DNA of 64,000 bases from Pyropia yezoensis (taxonomy: Eukaryota > Rhodophyta > Bangiophyceae > Bangiales > Bangiaceae), in contig CM020618.1 of NCBI GenBank assembly GCA_009829735.1, positions 32,340,894 through 32,404,893 on the forward strand, read 5' to 3'. Below are positions 20,901 through 30,872 of the stretch, in pieces; position 1 is the stretch's first letter; every line of letters begins with the position of its first letter. The position numbers were made by a program, and so were the translations under genes. The notes below the pieces were generated by a model. That model ran no database searches. It saw nothing but the letters and a program-made list of their open reading frames with translations, and had not been told where the DNA came from.

Positions 20901-22162
20901 GTAGGTGCAGACGCGGCGGGAGGGAAGAGGAGGAGCGCCTTCCGCCACACGGCGGCGCTGTGCGGCGCCGGCTCGTCGGCCACCAGGGCTCGGGCGGCGG
21001 CACTCAGCCGGCCGGCCCGCACCAGGCGCAGCGCCCGCCGCTGGGATGGCGCCAGCCCAGTCGCCGCCTGGTCCCCCCCGCGCACCACCCTCCGCCGGCC
21101 GTCCAAGCGCCGCCGCCACGACGGCCGCCACACCCCCGCATTGCGGTCGGCCAGGGCGGTGCTGAACTCGCCGTTCAGCACCGCCTCGGCACGCACGTGG
21201 TGGGTGAGCGGCGGCAGTGGCGCGTCGGGCGCGGTTGCAGGCGCCACAGCAGGGACGTGGAGGAGGAGGGAGGGCAGCAGCAGCAGCCACAGCCAGGCGT
21301 GCTGTTGCTCCGGCTCGCGGCGGACCCAGTCCAGGGCGTCCGCCGCAAGCACCCTCCAGGCGCCCAGCAGTGCCGCCGGCACGTGCGCCACCGTGCGGGC
21401 GCCAGACGCCACGAGAGGCGACCAATCGGCCGCTGTCGGCGCCGCGCGGCGCAGGAAGTCGGCCCGCGCCGCCACCCAGGCGGGGGGGTCGGCCGCAAAC
21501 AGCGTGTGCCCTTCCCCCGCCGCAGCAGCCCCCTGTGCCGCACCTGCGCCGCGCGCGTCCCCCCCGTCCCCAGCTGCGGCAGCAGGCGCCGCTGCAGCCA
21601 CCACACGGGCGCGTTGGCGACGGGGGTTGAGGCGGCAGAGAGCCTCATGGGCGGACAGAGAGCTCCGCCCACGAGGCCCCCGCTGCGCGCGGTACGGCCG
21701 CCCGCACCAGCGGCACCCGCCCAGCCCCAGCTCCGTGGCCGTAGCCGCGGGCACCTCGCCGATCACGTGTGCCTGACTGAGATGAGCCAGGCCCGCGCGA
21801 TCGGCGACGGCCCCGCGGAGCACCACGCGGCAGCCCACCACCGGGCAGACGCCGGGGGGCACCGTGCCGCCCGCCGCCACCCCCGCTGCCGCCATCGGTG
21901 CCCCCGCCGCCGCTCCCGTCGCCTCCTCCGCCGTGGCCATCGCCGCAGCGCTTGCCGCCGCCGCCTGGGCCGTTGCGGCCTCCGCCGCCAAAGAGCCGCC
22001 CAGGGGGCCGGCGGCCACGGCCACACCAGCGCCCGCCCCCCCCCCCCGCTCGCCGACGTCGCCGCGTCGACCGCCGCCCCCCCCCCTGCCGGGAGCCGGC
22101 ACGGTGCGTGATGGCACCGTGTCGGCACCCGGGCCCCCGCCCGCGCCCAGAGGGTCACTCAT
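17906..22162 (-). CDS. Retrotransposon ORF2 (copy 3), intact
   Basis: 1418 codons, same domain order and catalytic residues as copies 1 and 2: zinc fingers, RT with D-Y-R-N-A-F-N and F-H-D-D, Gly/Asp insert, and P-D-x14-D nuclease. It starts within the ORF1 stop (ATGAGTGA). The sequence mixes variants of copies 1 and 2, as expected of copies that exchange sequence by gene conversion or unequal crossing-over. Confidence 0.88.
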   Translation of the reverse strand: MSDPLGAGGGPGADTVPSRTVPAPGRGGGGGRRGDVGERGGGAGAGVAVAAGPLGGSLAAEAATAQAAAASAAAMATAEEATGAAAGAPMAAAGVAAGGTVPPGVCPVVGCRVVLRGAVADRAGLAHLSQAHVIGEVPAATATELGLGGCRWCGRPYRAQRGPRGRSSLSAHEALCRLNPRRQRARVVAAAAPAAAAGDGGDARGAGAAQGAAAAGEGHTLFAADPPAWVAARADFLRRAAPTAADWSPLVASGARTVAHVPAALLGAWRVLAADALDWVRREPEQQHAWLWLLLLPSLLLHVPAVAPATAPDAPLPPLTHHVRAEAVLNGEFSTALADRNAGVWRPSWRRRLDGRRRVVRGGDQAATGLAPSQRRALRLVRAGRLSAAARALVADEPAPHSAAVWRKALLLFPPAASAPTSAASVEAEFGDLLADAADFGDAATVPRGVTREAVTDAIRRAPRGAAPGPSGLRVEHLWALEGGGQDALVGVLELLVSEAAVTRVPAAAAHALAGADLLLLAKPGGVGPDGLPGLRPIGMPETLRKLAASALAATVRGAAAELLAPAQLGVGVPSACERLVHELEAHLAHHPQHAVVQLDYRNAFNLVSRAAAAAVLRRALPPLAPYLEWVYGGEEAPTVYGWAAAAEGAGESGGADDGGDDGGGDGGDDGGGNGGDAGGGDGGDNGDGDGGDGAAPVADGPPPLPVPLPPPPPTRLALRAERGAQQGDPLGPLLHAAALWLVLRRLRDGHPGVLVRAFHDDVVAAGTPEDLAAVMADAATVGASVDAELAPAKCTGWSPAGAAAPPGWGGKWAAEGVVQFSVPLGGAAFVSAGVDGLVADQRRLVAAIAALPAEELQSQLLLLRLCAGPRANYWLRCLPLEAGARLAAAVDADAKTALGGMLCDARDSTATREAVLERAALPPAMGGLGVGGRTRVVPAALLASWVDALRAGAAYSPTLRATADGLLAVPRVAADGGPLPPAAAAATARSGPAAGGPTGAGGGGPAGDSPAGARPPPLPDPDPSAPAAGALRQALLGLLAAHEAHCAAPASGLLWSLARGGPNAAADEAADPLAPPLPPPPHYPEYSAGATDSTSADRPHSPALYSPPTWQSLLGGEAPAAQRDLSRPAHAAARARIYAELSLWRRAGMAACQGGGAARWLSALPTLGTTGTTMHGAGMRAAARLWLGAPPRSVPPAPRCRCGRDADADGRHFLSACPEQSSGHARLHHHLVHLVAEALRRTPSWGGVEVEAVVDRGRGALRPDLRATHASSGAVVWADASVTAPFGPRTTAPTAASPLRAVAAETRERDKVAKYATSLPGPAASHTFTPLVWEAFGRIGPATAKWLRGAMRGPALAGVRSTLLTRVSVALWRSHSRAVSLGYSRCFGTGGEVPAGDVGGPLGPRDHFVRVGERIGE

Positions 22163-23452
22163 TGTGACCCTCGTCGCTGACGCGGGCCGCAGCCCCTGGC
22201 CGGTATGGCCCAGGGGTGGCGGGGAGGGAGGGCGGAAGAATCGCCGTCGTCGCAGCCCGACCCCCCCCCTCTGGCGGGGGGGATGCCGGAGCGACCTTCT
22301 TACGGGCGGCGAGCTCCACAGCGCTCGCCGCGCGCGTGCGGCGGCACGTCTTGCGAATGGGCGACGCAAGTGCGTCGCCCAATCGCAGCACAGCGAGCGC
22401 AGGACGCTGTCGCCGCGCCGGCCCAGGCGCATGGCCTGCAGGGGACCGCCGGCGGTCGGTGGCAGCGCGCCTGCGGGCGGCCACGCCGAGGGGAAGGGCC
22501 ACAGACGCAGCAAACGCGGCCGAGCGTGCGGCGCCAGGGAGCGGCCTGGTGGGTGGCGGGGGAAGCGGCGGGAGCCCAGCCGCAGCCCTCGGGACGGCGG
22601 CACGTTTTGGCCCACCTCCGAGGTGGAGTCGGGGCCGAGGGGCCGCCGAGGCAGCCACAGATTTTTGGGTCGGCGTGGCCGCAGGCGGGGCGGCGCCGCC
22701 CGCCGGCGTGACGCCATCCATGCCGTCGCCCAGGTCTGCCGGCACCCCCTTGGCGGGGGGGCCCGGCCCCGGCGCAGGCGGCGAGGGGGGGGGACAGGCC
22801 GTCGTGGCGGCAAGGTCGGGGGCGGGGGTCGCAAGGCCGTCAGCCGAGGCGGCGGGCTCATCCACGATCTCCATGCCCGCCGCCTCGGCGGCACCCCGCA
22901 GCCCCAACGACGCTGGCCCCGCCACACCCGAGCACGGCGGGGGCCTCGGCAGGTGGCCCCCTAGCCGCCACATCGGCCGATCCTGCGGGAGCCACGGCAG
23001 GTGGCTCCTTAGCCGCCGCCCCAGTCTTTGGGGGCCGCCGGCGGTCCCCCTCTCCGCCGATAGACGCGACGGCGTCAGCTCCCCTTTCTGCGTGCGACGA
23101 AAGCATGCCCTCAATGGGCATGCAACGCCGCACGCAGGTGGGGGGCATGGCCACACGGGCGGGGAGCTGGGCCAGCTTGGCCTCGAGGCGGCGGCGACAA
23201 AAATCGGCCGCCGCCTCGGCCGCGGCCGCAGCACCCAGGCCGCGCCGACGCGCGGCACCCAGGAGGGCCGGGGACCACGGGTCGGCGCCGGGCAGGAGGC
23301 GCAGAACAGTGGCCGCACGCCCCTTCCCCACCGCCAGCCGAAATGCGTCCGCCGCCGCAGCCACGACCGTCACGGCGGTGGTGGTGCCGAACCGGTCGAC
23401 GTCCACAAAATTGTGGGCGTCAACCCCCGTGACGTCCGCCAGCAACGCGCGC
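22155..23452 (-). pseudogene. Retrotransposon ORF1, C-terminal part only (copy 3)
   Basis: This covers the C-terminal end of ORF1 and part of the RRM-like segment, truncated by the gap at 23453. Three small indels (near 22938, 23117 and 23143) interrupt the frame relative to copies 2 and 4. I treat it as partial, with doubtful bases, rather than as a proven pseudogene. Confidence 0.6.
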
Positions 23453-23952
23453 NNNNNNNNNNNNNNNNNNNNNNNNNNNNNNNNNNNNNNNNNNNNNNNN
23501 NNNNNNNNNNNNNNNNNNNNNNNNNNNNNNNNNNNNNNNNNNNNNNNNNNNNNNNNNNNNNNNNNNNNNNNNNNNNNNNNNNNNNNNNNNNNNNNNNNNN
23601 NNNNNNNNNNNNNNNNNNNNNNNNNNNNNNNNNNNNNNNNNNNNNNNNNNNNNNNNNNNNNNNNNNNNNNNNNNNNNNNNNNNNNNNNNNNNNNNNNNNN
23701 NNNNNNNNNNNNNNNNNNNNNNNNNNNNNNNNNNNNNNNNNNNNNNNNNNNNNNNNNNNNNNNNNNNNNNNNNNNNNNNNNNNNNNNNNNNNNNNNNNNN
23801 NNNNNNNNNNNNNNNNNNNNNNNNNNNNNNNNNNNNNNNNNNNNNNNNNNNNNNNNNNNNNNNNNNNNNNNNNNNNNNNNNNNNNNNNNNNNNNNNNNNN
23901 NNNNNNNNNNNNNNNNNNNNNNNNNNNNNNNNNNNNNNNNNNNNNNNNNNNN
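23453..23952. other. Assembly gap (500 N)
   Basis: Exactly 500 N. By alignment with copies 1 and 2, the missing DNA should hold the rest of copy 3, a tRNA-Asp fragment and the first ~355 bp of copy 4, at least ~2.1 kb. It could hide further whole copies. The round number indicates an arbitrary gap size. Confidence 0.95.
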
Positions 23953-26900
23953 ACTTTGCCACCTTGTCCCTCTCCCGCGTCTCGGCCGCAACAGCCCGCA
24001 GGGGGCTGGCGGCAGTCGGGGCGGTGGTGCGGGGGCCAAATGGCGCCGTCACCGACGCGTCCGCCCACACCACCGCCCCCGACGAGGCGTGCGTGGCGCG
24101 CAGGTCGGGGCGAAGCGCGCCCCGACCGCGGTCCACCACAGCCTCCACCTCCACCCCCCCCACGAGGGCGTGCGGCGCAGCGCCTCGGCCACCAGGTGCA
24201 CCAGGTGGTGGTGGAGGCGCGCGTGCCCGGAGGACTGCTCCGGGCACGCCGACAGGAAGTGCCGCCCGTCCGCGTCCGCGTCGCGGCCGCAGCGACAGCG
24301 GGGCGCCGGCGGTACGGACCGCGGCGGCGCGCCCAGCCACAGCCGAGCCGCCGCCCGCATGCCGGCGCCGTGCATTGTGGTCCCGGTGGTCCCCAGCGTC
24401 GGCAGCGCCGACAGCCAGCGAGCCGCCCCACCCCCCTGGCATGCCGCCATGCCCGCGCGCCGCCAGAGCGATAGCTCGGCGTAGATGCGCGCGCGGGCGG
24501 CGGCATGGGCGGGGCGGGACAAGTCCCGCTGCGCTGCCGGTGCCTCCCCCCCCAGGAGAGACTGCCACGTGGGTGGCGAGTACAGCGCCGGGCTGTGTGG
24601 CCTGTCGGCCGAGGTGCTGTCGGTCGCACCGGCGCTGTACTCGGGGTAGTGGGGGGGGGGCGGCAGGGGAGGGGCCAGAGGGTCGGCGGCCTCATCGACC
24701 GCCGCGTTCGGCCCCCCCTCGCCAGCGACCACAACAGGCCGCTGGCAGGGGCCGCGCAGTGCGCCTCGTGGGCCGCCAGCAGGCCCAGGAGGGCCTGCCG
24801 GAGAGCGCCGGCAGCAGGCGCGCTGGGGTCGGGGTCGGGGAGCGGTGGTGGCCGCGCACCCGCCGGCGAGTCACCCGCGGGCCCCCCACCGCCTGCCCCC
24901 GTCGGCCCCCCGGCCGCCGGCCCACTCCTGGCCGTCGCAGCAGCGGCGGCGGGCGGCAGCGGCCCACCGTCGGCCGCAACACGCGGCACCGCCAGGAGGC
25001 CGTCCGCCGTGGCGCGCAGCGTGGGGGAGTACGCCGCCCCCGCCCGCAGCGCGTCCACCCACGACGCCAGCAGGGCGGCGGGCACCACCCGCGTGCGGCT
25101 GCCGACGCCCAGACCGCCCATGGCGGGGGGGAGTGCCGCACGCTCCAGCACCGCCTCACGGGTGGCGGTGCTGTCGCGTGCGTCGCACAGCATCCCCCCC
25201 AGGGCAGCCTTGGCGTCGGCGTCGACCGCCGCAGCCAGCCGCGCGCCGGCCTCCAGCGGGAGGCAGCGCAGCCAGTAGTTGGCGCGCGGCCCCGCGCACA
25301 GGCGCAGCAGGAGGAGCTGCGACTGCAGCTCCTCCGCTGGCAGGGCCGCAATGGCCGCCACCAGGCGGCGCTGGTCGGCCACGAGGCCGTCAACGCCTGC
25401 CGACACAAAGGCGGCGCCGCCGAGGGGAACGGAGAACTGCACCACCCCCTCGGCGGCCCACTTCCCCCCCCACCCCGGCGGTGCCGCCGCACCAGCCGGC
25501 GACCAGCCGGTGCACTTGGCGGGGGCCAGCTCCGCGTCCACGCTGGCCCCCACCGTGGCCGCGTCAGCCATGACGGCCGCCAGGTCCTCCGGCGTGCCCG
25601 CCGCGACCACGTCATCGTGGAAAGCGCGGACGAGCACGCCGGGGTGGCCGTCCCGCAGACGCCGCAGGACCAGCCACAGGGCGGCCGCGTGCAGCAGCGG
25701 GCCGAGCGGGTCGCCCTGCTGCGCGCCCCGCTCGGCCCGCAGCGCAAAACGGGTGGGCGGTGGTGGGGGGAGCGGTACAGGCAGAGGGGGGGGACCGTCT
25801 GCCACCGGGGCCGCACCGTCGCCGCCGTCGCCGTCGCCATTGTCCCCGCCGTCGCCGCCGCCAGCATCCCCGCCGTTGCCGCCGCCATCGTCGCCGCCGT
25901 CGCCGCCGCCATCGTCGCCGCCGTCGTCAGCCCCACCGCTCTCGCCCGCTCCCTCCGCCGCGGCCGCCCAGCCGTACACCGTCGGCGCCTCCTCCCCCCC
26001 ATACACCCATTCCAGGTATGGGGCGAGGGGGGGGAGGGCGCGGCGCAGTACGGCTGCGGCGGCCGCCCGCGACACCAGGTTGAAGGCGTTGCGGTAGTCC
26101 AGCTGGACTACCGCATGCTGGGGGTGGTGGGCGAGGTGTGCCTCCAGCTCGTGCACGAGCCGCTCACACGCGCTCGGCACCCCCACCCCCAGCTGCGCCG
26201 GCGCCATCAGCTCTGCCGCGGCCCCGCGCACCGTCGCCGCCAGTGCCGACGCCGCCAGCTTGCGGAGGGTCTCGGGCATGCCGATGGGCCGAAGCCCGGG
26301 CAGCCCGTCCGGTCCGACCCCCCCCGGCTTGGCCAGGAGCAGGAGGTCCGCGCCAGCGAGGGCGTGCGCCGCCGCGGCGGGCACGCGTGTGACCGCCGCC
26401 TCCGACACCAGCAGCTCCAACACCCCCACCAGCGCGTCCTGCCCCCCCCCCTCCAGCGCCCACAGGTGCTCGACCCGCAGGCCAGACGGGCCCGGCGCTG
26501 CGCCCCGGGGGGCTCTGCGGATGGCATCTGTCACCGCCTCCCGCGTCACCCCCCGCGGCACCGTGGCGGCGTCGCCAAAATCCGCCGCGTCGGCGAGAAG
26601 GTCGCCAAACTCGGCCTCCACCGACGCGGCGGAGGTAGGTGCAGACGCGGCGGGAGGGAAGAGGAGGAGCGCCTTCCGCCACACGGCGGCGCTGTGCGGC
26701 GCCGGCTCGTCGGCCACCAGGGCTCGGGCGGCGGCACTCAGCCGGCCGGCCCGCACCAGGCGCAGCGCCCGCCGCTGGGATGGCGCCAGCCCAGTCGCCG
26801 CCTGGTCCCCCCCGCGCACCACCCTCCGCCGGCCGTCCAAGCGCCGCCGCCACGACGGCCGCCACACCCCCGCATTGCGGTCGGCCAGGGCGGTGCTGAA

Positions 26901-27896
26901 CTCGCCGTTCAGCACCGCCTCGGCACGCACGTGGTGGGTGAGCGGCGGCAGTGGCGCGTCGGGCGCGGTTGCAGGCGCCACAGCAGGGACGTGGAGGAGG
27001 AGGGAGGGCAGCAGCAGCAGCCACAGCCAGGCGTGCTGTTGCTCCGGCTCGCGGCGGACCCAGTCCAGGGCGTCCGCCGCAAGCACCCTCCAGGCGCCCA
27101 GCAGTGCCGCCGGCACGTGCGCCACCGTGCGGGCGCCAGACGCCACGAGAGGCGACCAATCGGCCGCTGTCGGCGCCGCGCGGCGCAGGAAGTCGGCCCG
27201 CGCCGCCACCCAGGCGGGGGGGTCGGCCGCAAACAGCGTGTGCCCTTCCCCCGCCGCAGCAGCCCCCTGTGCCGCACCTGCGCCGCGCGCGTCCCCCCCG
27301 TCCCCAGCTGCGGCAGCAGGCGCCGCTGCAGCCACCACACGGGCGCGTTGGCGACGGGGGTTGAGGCGGCAGAGAGCCTCATGGGCGGACAGAGAGCTCC
27401 GCCCACGAGGCCCCCGCTGCGCGCGGTACGGCCGCCCGCACCAGCGGCACCCGCCCAGCCCCAGCTCCGTGGCCGTAGCCGCGGGCACCTCGCCGATCAC
27501 GTGGGCCTGACTGAGATGAGCCAGGCCCGCGCGATCGGCGACGGCCCCGCGGAGCACCACGCGGCAGCCCACCACCGGGCAGACGCCGGGGGGCACCGTG
27601 CCGCCCGCCGCCACCCCCGCTGCCGCCATCGGTGCCCCCGCCGCCGCTCCCGTCGCCTCCTCCGCCGTGGCCATCGCCGCAGCGCTTGCCGCCGCCGCCT
27701 GGGCCGTTGCGGCCTCCGCCGCCAAAGAGCCGCCCAGGGGGCCGGCGGCCACGGCCACACCAGCGCCCGCCCCCCCCCCCCGCTCGCCGACGTCGCCGCG
27801 TCGACCGCCGCCCCCCCCCCTGCCGGGAGCCGGCACGGTGCGTGATGGCACCGTGTCGGCACCCGGGCCCCCGCCCGCGCCCAGAGGGTCACTCAT
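23953..27896 (-). pseudogene. Retrotransposon ORF2 (copy 4), 3'-incomplete, two frameshifts near gap
   Basis: ORF2 reads normally from ATG 27896 through the zinc fingers and RT. Two losses of single C residues in poly-C runs (near 24718 and 24162) then shift the frame ahead of and inside the endonuclease. Both lie within 800 bp of the contig end, so consensus error in homopolymers is likely. The stop codon falls in the gap. Catalytic RT residues match copy 1. Confidence 0.7.
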
Positions 27897-30792
27897 TGTG
27901 ACCCTCGTCGCTGACGCGGGCCGCAGCCCCTGGCCGGTATGGCCCAGGGGTGGCGGGGAGGGAGGGCGGAAGAATCGCCGTCGTCGCAGCCCGACCCCCC
28001 CCCTCTGGCGGGGGGGATGCCGGAGCGGCGTTCTTACGGGCAGCGAGCTCCACAGCGCTCGCCGCGCGCGTGCGGCGGCACGTCTTGCGAATGGGCGACG
28101 CAAGTGCGTCGCCCAATCGCAACACAGCGAGCGCAGGACGCTGTCGCCGCGCCGGCCCAGGCGCATGGCCTGCAGGGGACCGCCGGCGGTCGGTGGCAGC
28201 GCGCCTGCGGGCGGCCACGCCGAGGGGAAGGGCCACAGACGCAGCAAACGCGGCCGAGCGTGCGGCACCAGGGGGCGGCCTGGTGGGTGGCGGGGGAAGC
28301 GGCGGGAGCCCAGCCGCAGCCCTCGGGACGGCGGCACGTTTTGGCCCACCTCCGAGGTGGAGTCGGGGCCGAGGGGCCGCCGAGGCAGCCACGGATTTTT
28401 GGGTCGGCGTGGCCGCAGGCGGGGCGGCGCCGCCCGCCGGCGTGACGCCATCCATGCCGTCGCCCAGGTTTGCCGGCACCCCCTTGGCGGGGGGGCCCGG
28501 CCCCGGCGCAGGCGGCGAGGGGGGGGGACAGGCCGTCGTGGCGGCAAGGTCGGGGGCGGGGGTCGCAAGGCCGTCAGCCGAGGCGGCGGGCTCATCCACG
28601 ATCTCCATGCCCGCCGCCTCGGCGGCACCCCGCAGCCCCAACGACGCTGGCCCCGCCACACCCGAGCACGGGGGGGCCTCGGCGGGTGGCCCCCTAGCCG
28701 CCACATCGGCCGATCCTGCGGGGGCCACGGCAGGTGGCTCCTTAGCCGCCGCCCCAGTCTTTGGGGGCCGCCGGCGGTCCCCCTCTCCGCCGATAGACGC
28801 GACGGCGTCCGCTCCCCTTTGTGCGTGCGACGAAAGCATGCCCTCAATGTGGGCATGCAACGCCGCACGCAGGTGGGGGGGCATGGCCACACGGGCGGGG
28901 AGCTGGGCCAGCTTGGCCTCGAGGCGGCGGCGACAAAAATCGGCCGCCGCCTCGGCCGCGGCCGCAGCATCCAGGCCGCGCCGACGCGCGGCACCCAGGA
29001 GGGCCGGGGACCACGGGTCGGCGCCGGGCAGGAGGCGCAGCACAGTGGCCGCACGCCCCTTCCCCACCGCCAGCCGGAACGTGTCCGCCGCTGCAGCCAC
29101 CACCGTCACGGCGGTGGTGGCGCCGAACCGGTCGACGTCCACAAAATTGTGGGCGTCGACCCCCGTGACGTCCGCCAGCAACGCGCGCATGCGGTGCTGA
29201 CGGACGTCACGAGACACCCCCGAGACATACACTGTCTCGAGGGTGGGGGCGTCGATGGTGCGGCGGCGGACCCGGCACAGCTCCGCCGCGGCTGTGGCGG
29301 CGCGGGCGTCGGCGTCGGCGTCGGCAGCAACCCGCCCCCCACCCTGTCCGGCGCCCGCAGCCCCCCCGCCAGCAGACTGCCCAGCACCCCTCCCAGCAGC
29401 TCCACCAGCACGGCCACCAGGAGCGCCACAGTCCCCGCCCGCCGAGGCGGCACGACCAGCCGCAGCCGCAGGACCCACCCCAGCAGCACCCCCACCACCG
29501 CCAGAGGCGCGGGCGTCCCGCCCGCCTGTTCTTGTCAGCCCGCCTTGGCCGCCCGCGAGGGTGGGTGACATGGACGCGTGGGCGTGGTGGCTCAAACCGC
29601 GCTGCACCGCCGCCAACCAGCCGCCCGTTGCCCCCCCGGCGGCGGCAGCCCCGCCTGCAGGCGGAGCCGCCAGCGAGGGGTCACGCGGGGCGGCAAGAGG
29701 GGCGGCAACAGCGCGGCCACCGGCCGCACCTCGCCCACGCGCCCCCACACCCGCCCCCTCACCCTCGCCCACTTGTTCCCCCCCCCCCCCGTGTCCTTGT
29801 CCTCGAGGTAGAGCGTGAAGACCTTGAGGAAGTACCGGTAGAACGGGTAGATCAGGTAGACCTTGACCCGCTCCACCCCGTCCACCTTGCCGACCGCCAC
29901 CGAGACCCGCTGCCGCCTCCCCCCCAGCCGCCCCACACACAGCACAAACACCGGCCGGCGCCGCGCAACCCAGGCCGCTGCCGCACCCACCGCCGAGCGA
30001 GGTCCCTCCCCCGCCAGCAGCGCGGCCCGCACCGCCACACAGCCCGGCAGCACCCCGCGCACACGCAGCACCACAAACACCGGCGGCAGCAGCGCCGCGG
30101 GCGACACCCACGCGGCCGACCCCGGCCGACGCCGCCGCGCCGCGCCCAGCCGCCCCAGCCGCCCCGCCACACGCGCCAGCACCGCACACACGACCAGAGG
30201 GCACGCCAGCAGGTAGACCGCCCGACGCCGGGGCGCCCGCCGCCCGGGAAGCCGCACCCACCGCGCCACCACCCGGAAGGGGAGCAGAGGCACCCCCCCC
30301 GCCAGCCAAAGCCGCCCCCCCCCCGCCACACGACGCCGCCCGGCCAGGCCGCGCGGCACACCCCCGCAAAGAGGGAGACAGGGCGGAGCCAGCCCAGCCG
30401 CCCCCCGGGGTAGAGCTCCCCGGGGGCGACCCAGGGAAGCCGACAAAGTCCGCCGCCCCCCCCCCAGGCGGAGCGATCCCGCTGTCACACGGGGGAGGCG
30501 CAGAAGCCCTGGTTGCCAGTGCGGCTGACACCGCGATGGGCTCATCCCCCATCCCCTCATTGGCCCGTTCGGCCGCCGTAATCGCGCCCTCATTGGCCCG
30601 TACGCCCGCCGAAATCGCGTCCTCACTGGCCCGTACGCCCGCCGCAATCGGGCCCTCATTGGCCCGAATCGCGGCGGCGACAGCTGTAAGCACTCGCAAC
30701 CGCTCCGCCGTCGTCGTCGCCCCGCCCAACGCGTCGACCACCCCCACAACCGCCCTCACCAAACACACAAAGCGCGCCCGATCCCCCTCCAT
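27889..30792 (-). CDS. Retrotransposon ORF1 with RRM-like domain (copy 4), intact
   Basis: 967 codons from ATG 30792, stop overlapping ORF2 by 8 nt. Layout as in copy 2: N-terminal 11-residue repeats, Gly/Ala/Cys-rich middle, RRM-like V-Y-V-S-G-V segment, basic C-terminus. In this copy the alternative +1 frame of the middle part is open for 385 codons (29592-30749). It includes a stretch rich in Tyr, Phe, Leu and Lys with almost only G/C-ending codons (about 29815-29900). Confidence 0.75.
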   Translation of the reverse strand: MEGDRARFVCLVRAVVGVVDALGGATTTAERLRVLTAVAAAIRANEGPIAAGVRASEDAISAGVRANEGAITAAERANEGMGDEPIAVSAALATRASAPPPCDSGIAPPGGGAADFVGFPGSPPGSSTPGGGWAGSALSPSLRGCAARPGRAASCGGGGAALAGGGGASAPLPGGGAVGAASRAAGAPASGGLPAGVPSGRVCGAGACGGAAGAAGRGAAASAGVGRVGVARGAAAAGVCGAACARGAAGLCGGAGRAAGGGGTSLGGGCGSGLGCAAPAGVCAVCGAAGGEAAAGLGGGRQGGRGGAGQGLPDLPVLPVLPQGLHALPRGQGHGGGGEQVGEGEGAGVGARGRGAAGGRAVAAPLAAPRDPSLAAPPAGGAAAAGGATGGWLAAVQRGLSHHAHASMSPTLAGGQGGLTRTGGRDARASGGGGGAAGVGPAAAAGRAASAGGDCGAPGGRAGGAAGRGAGQSAGGGAAGAGQGGGRVAADADADARAATAAAELCRVRRRTIDAPTLETVYVSGVSRDVRQHRMRALLADVTGVDAHNFVDVDRFGATTAVTVVAAAADTFRLAVGKGRAATVLRLLPGADPWSPALLGAARRRGLDAAAAAEAAADFCRRRLEAKLAQLPARVAMPPHLRAALHAHIEGMLSSHAQRGADAVASIGGEGDRRRPPKTGAAAKEPPAVAPAGSADVAARGPPAEAPPCSGVAGPASLGLRGAAEAAGMEIVDEPAASADGLATPAPDLAATTACPPPSPPAPGPGPPAKGVPANLGDGMDGVTPAGGAAPPAATPTQKSVAASAAPRPRLHLGGGPKRAAVPRAAAGLPPLPPPPTRPPPGAARSAAFAASVALPLGVAARRRAATDRRRSPAGHAPGPARRQRPALAVLRLGDALASPIRKTCRRTRAASAVELAARKNAAPASPPPEGGGRAATTAILPPSLPATPGPYRPGAAARVSDEGHNE

Positions 30793-30860
30793 ACCGCCCT
30801 CCCGCGGCCCAGAAAAGCGATGGGGGGGTGACCCGCACCCCCCCCCACCGTCCTACCGCG

Positions 30861-30866
30861 AAAAAA
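30861..30866 (-). terminator. T6 run after tRNA-Asp, candidate Pol III terminator
   Basis: Six T residues in the tRNA sense lie seven bases after G73. The same run follows the tRNA pieces in front of copies 1 and 2. It would end a Pol III transcript of the tRNA before the retrotransposon leader. Confidence 0.5.
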
Positions 30867-30872
30867 CGAGCA

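Larger units (their letters stand above)
17861..23452 (-). mobile_element. Non-LTR retrotransposon copy 3, cut by gap
   Basis: The 3' terminus, complete ORF2 and the C-terminal part of ORF1 are present; the 5' part is lost in the N-gap. Close to the gap (22930-23150) several 1-2 base indels relative to copies 2 and 4 break ORF1. Their position at a contig end suggests base-call errors rather than mutations. Confidence 0.85.
23953..30872 (-). mobile_element. Non-LTR retrotransposon copy 4 (5'-most of the array)
   Basis: The 5' end, ORF1 and most of ORF2 are present; the last ~355 bp at the 3' end are in the gap. Its 5' end is joined to a complete tRNA-Asp (30873-30959). It is nearly identical to copy 1, including rare variants such as the ATC/ATG change in the linker after RT motif 2. 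Confidence 0.88.
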
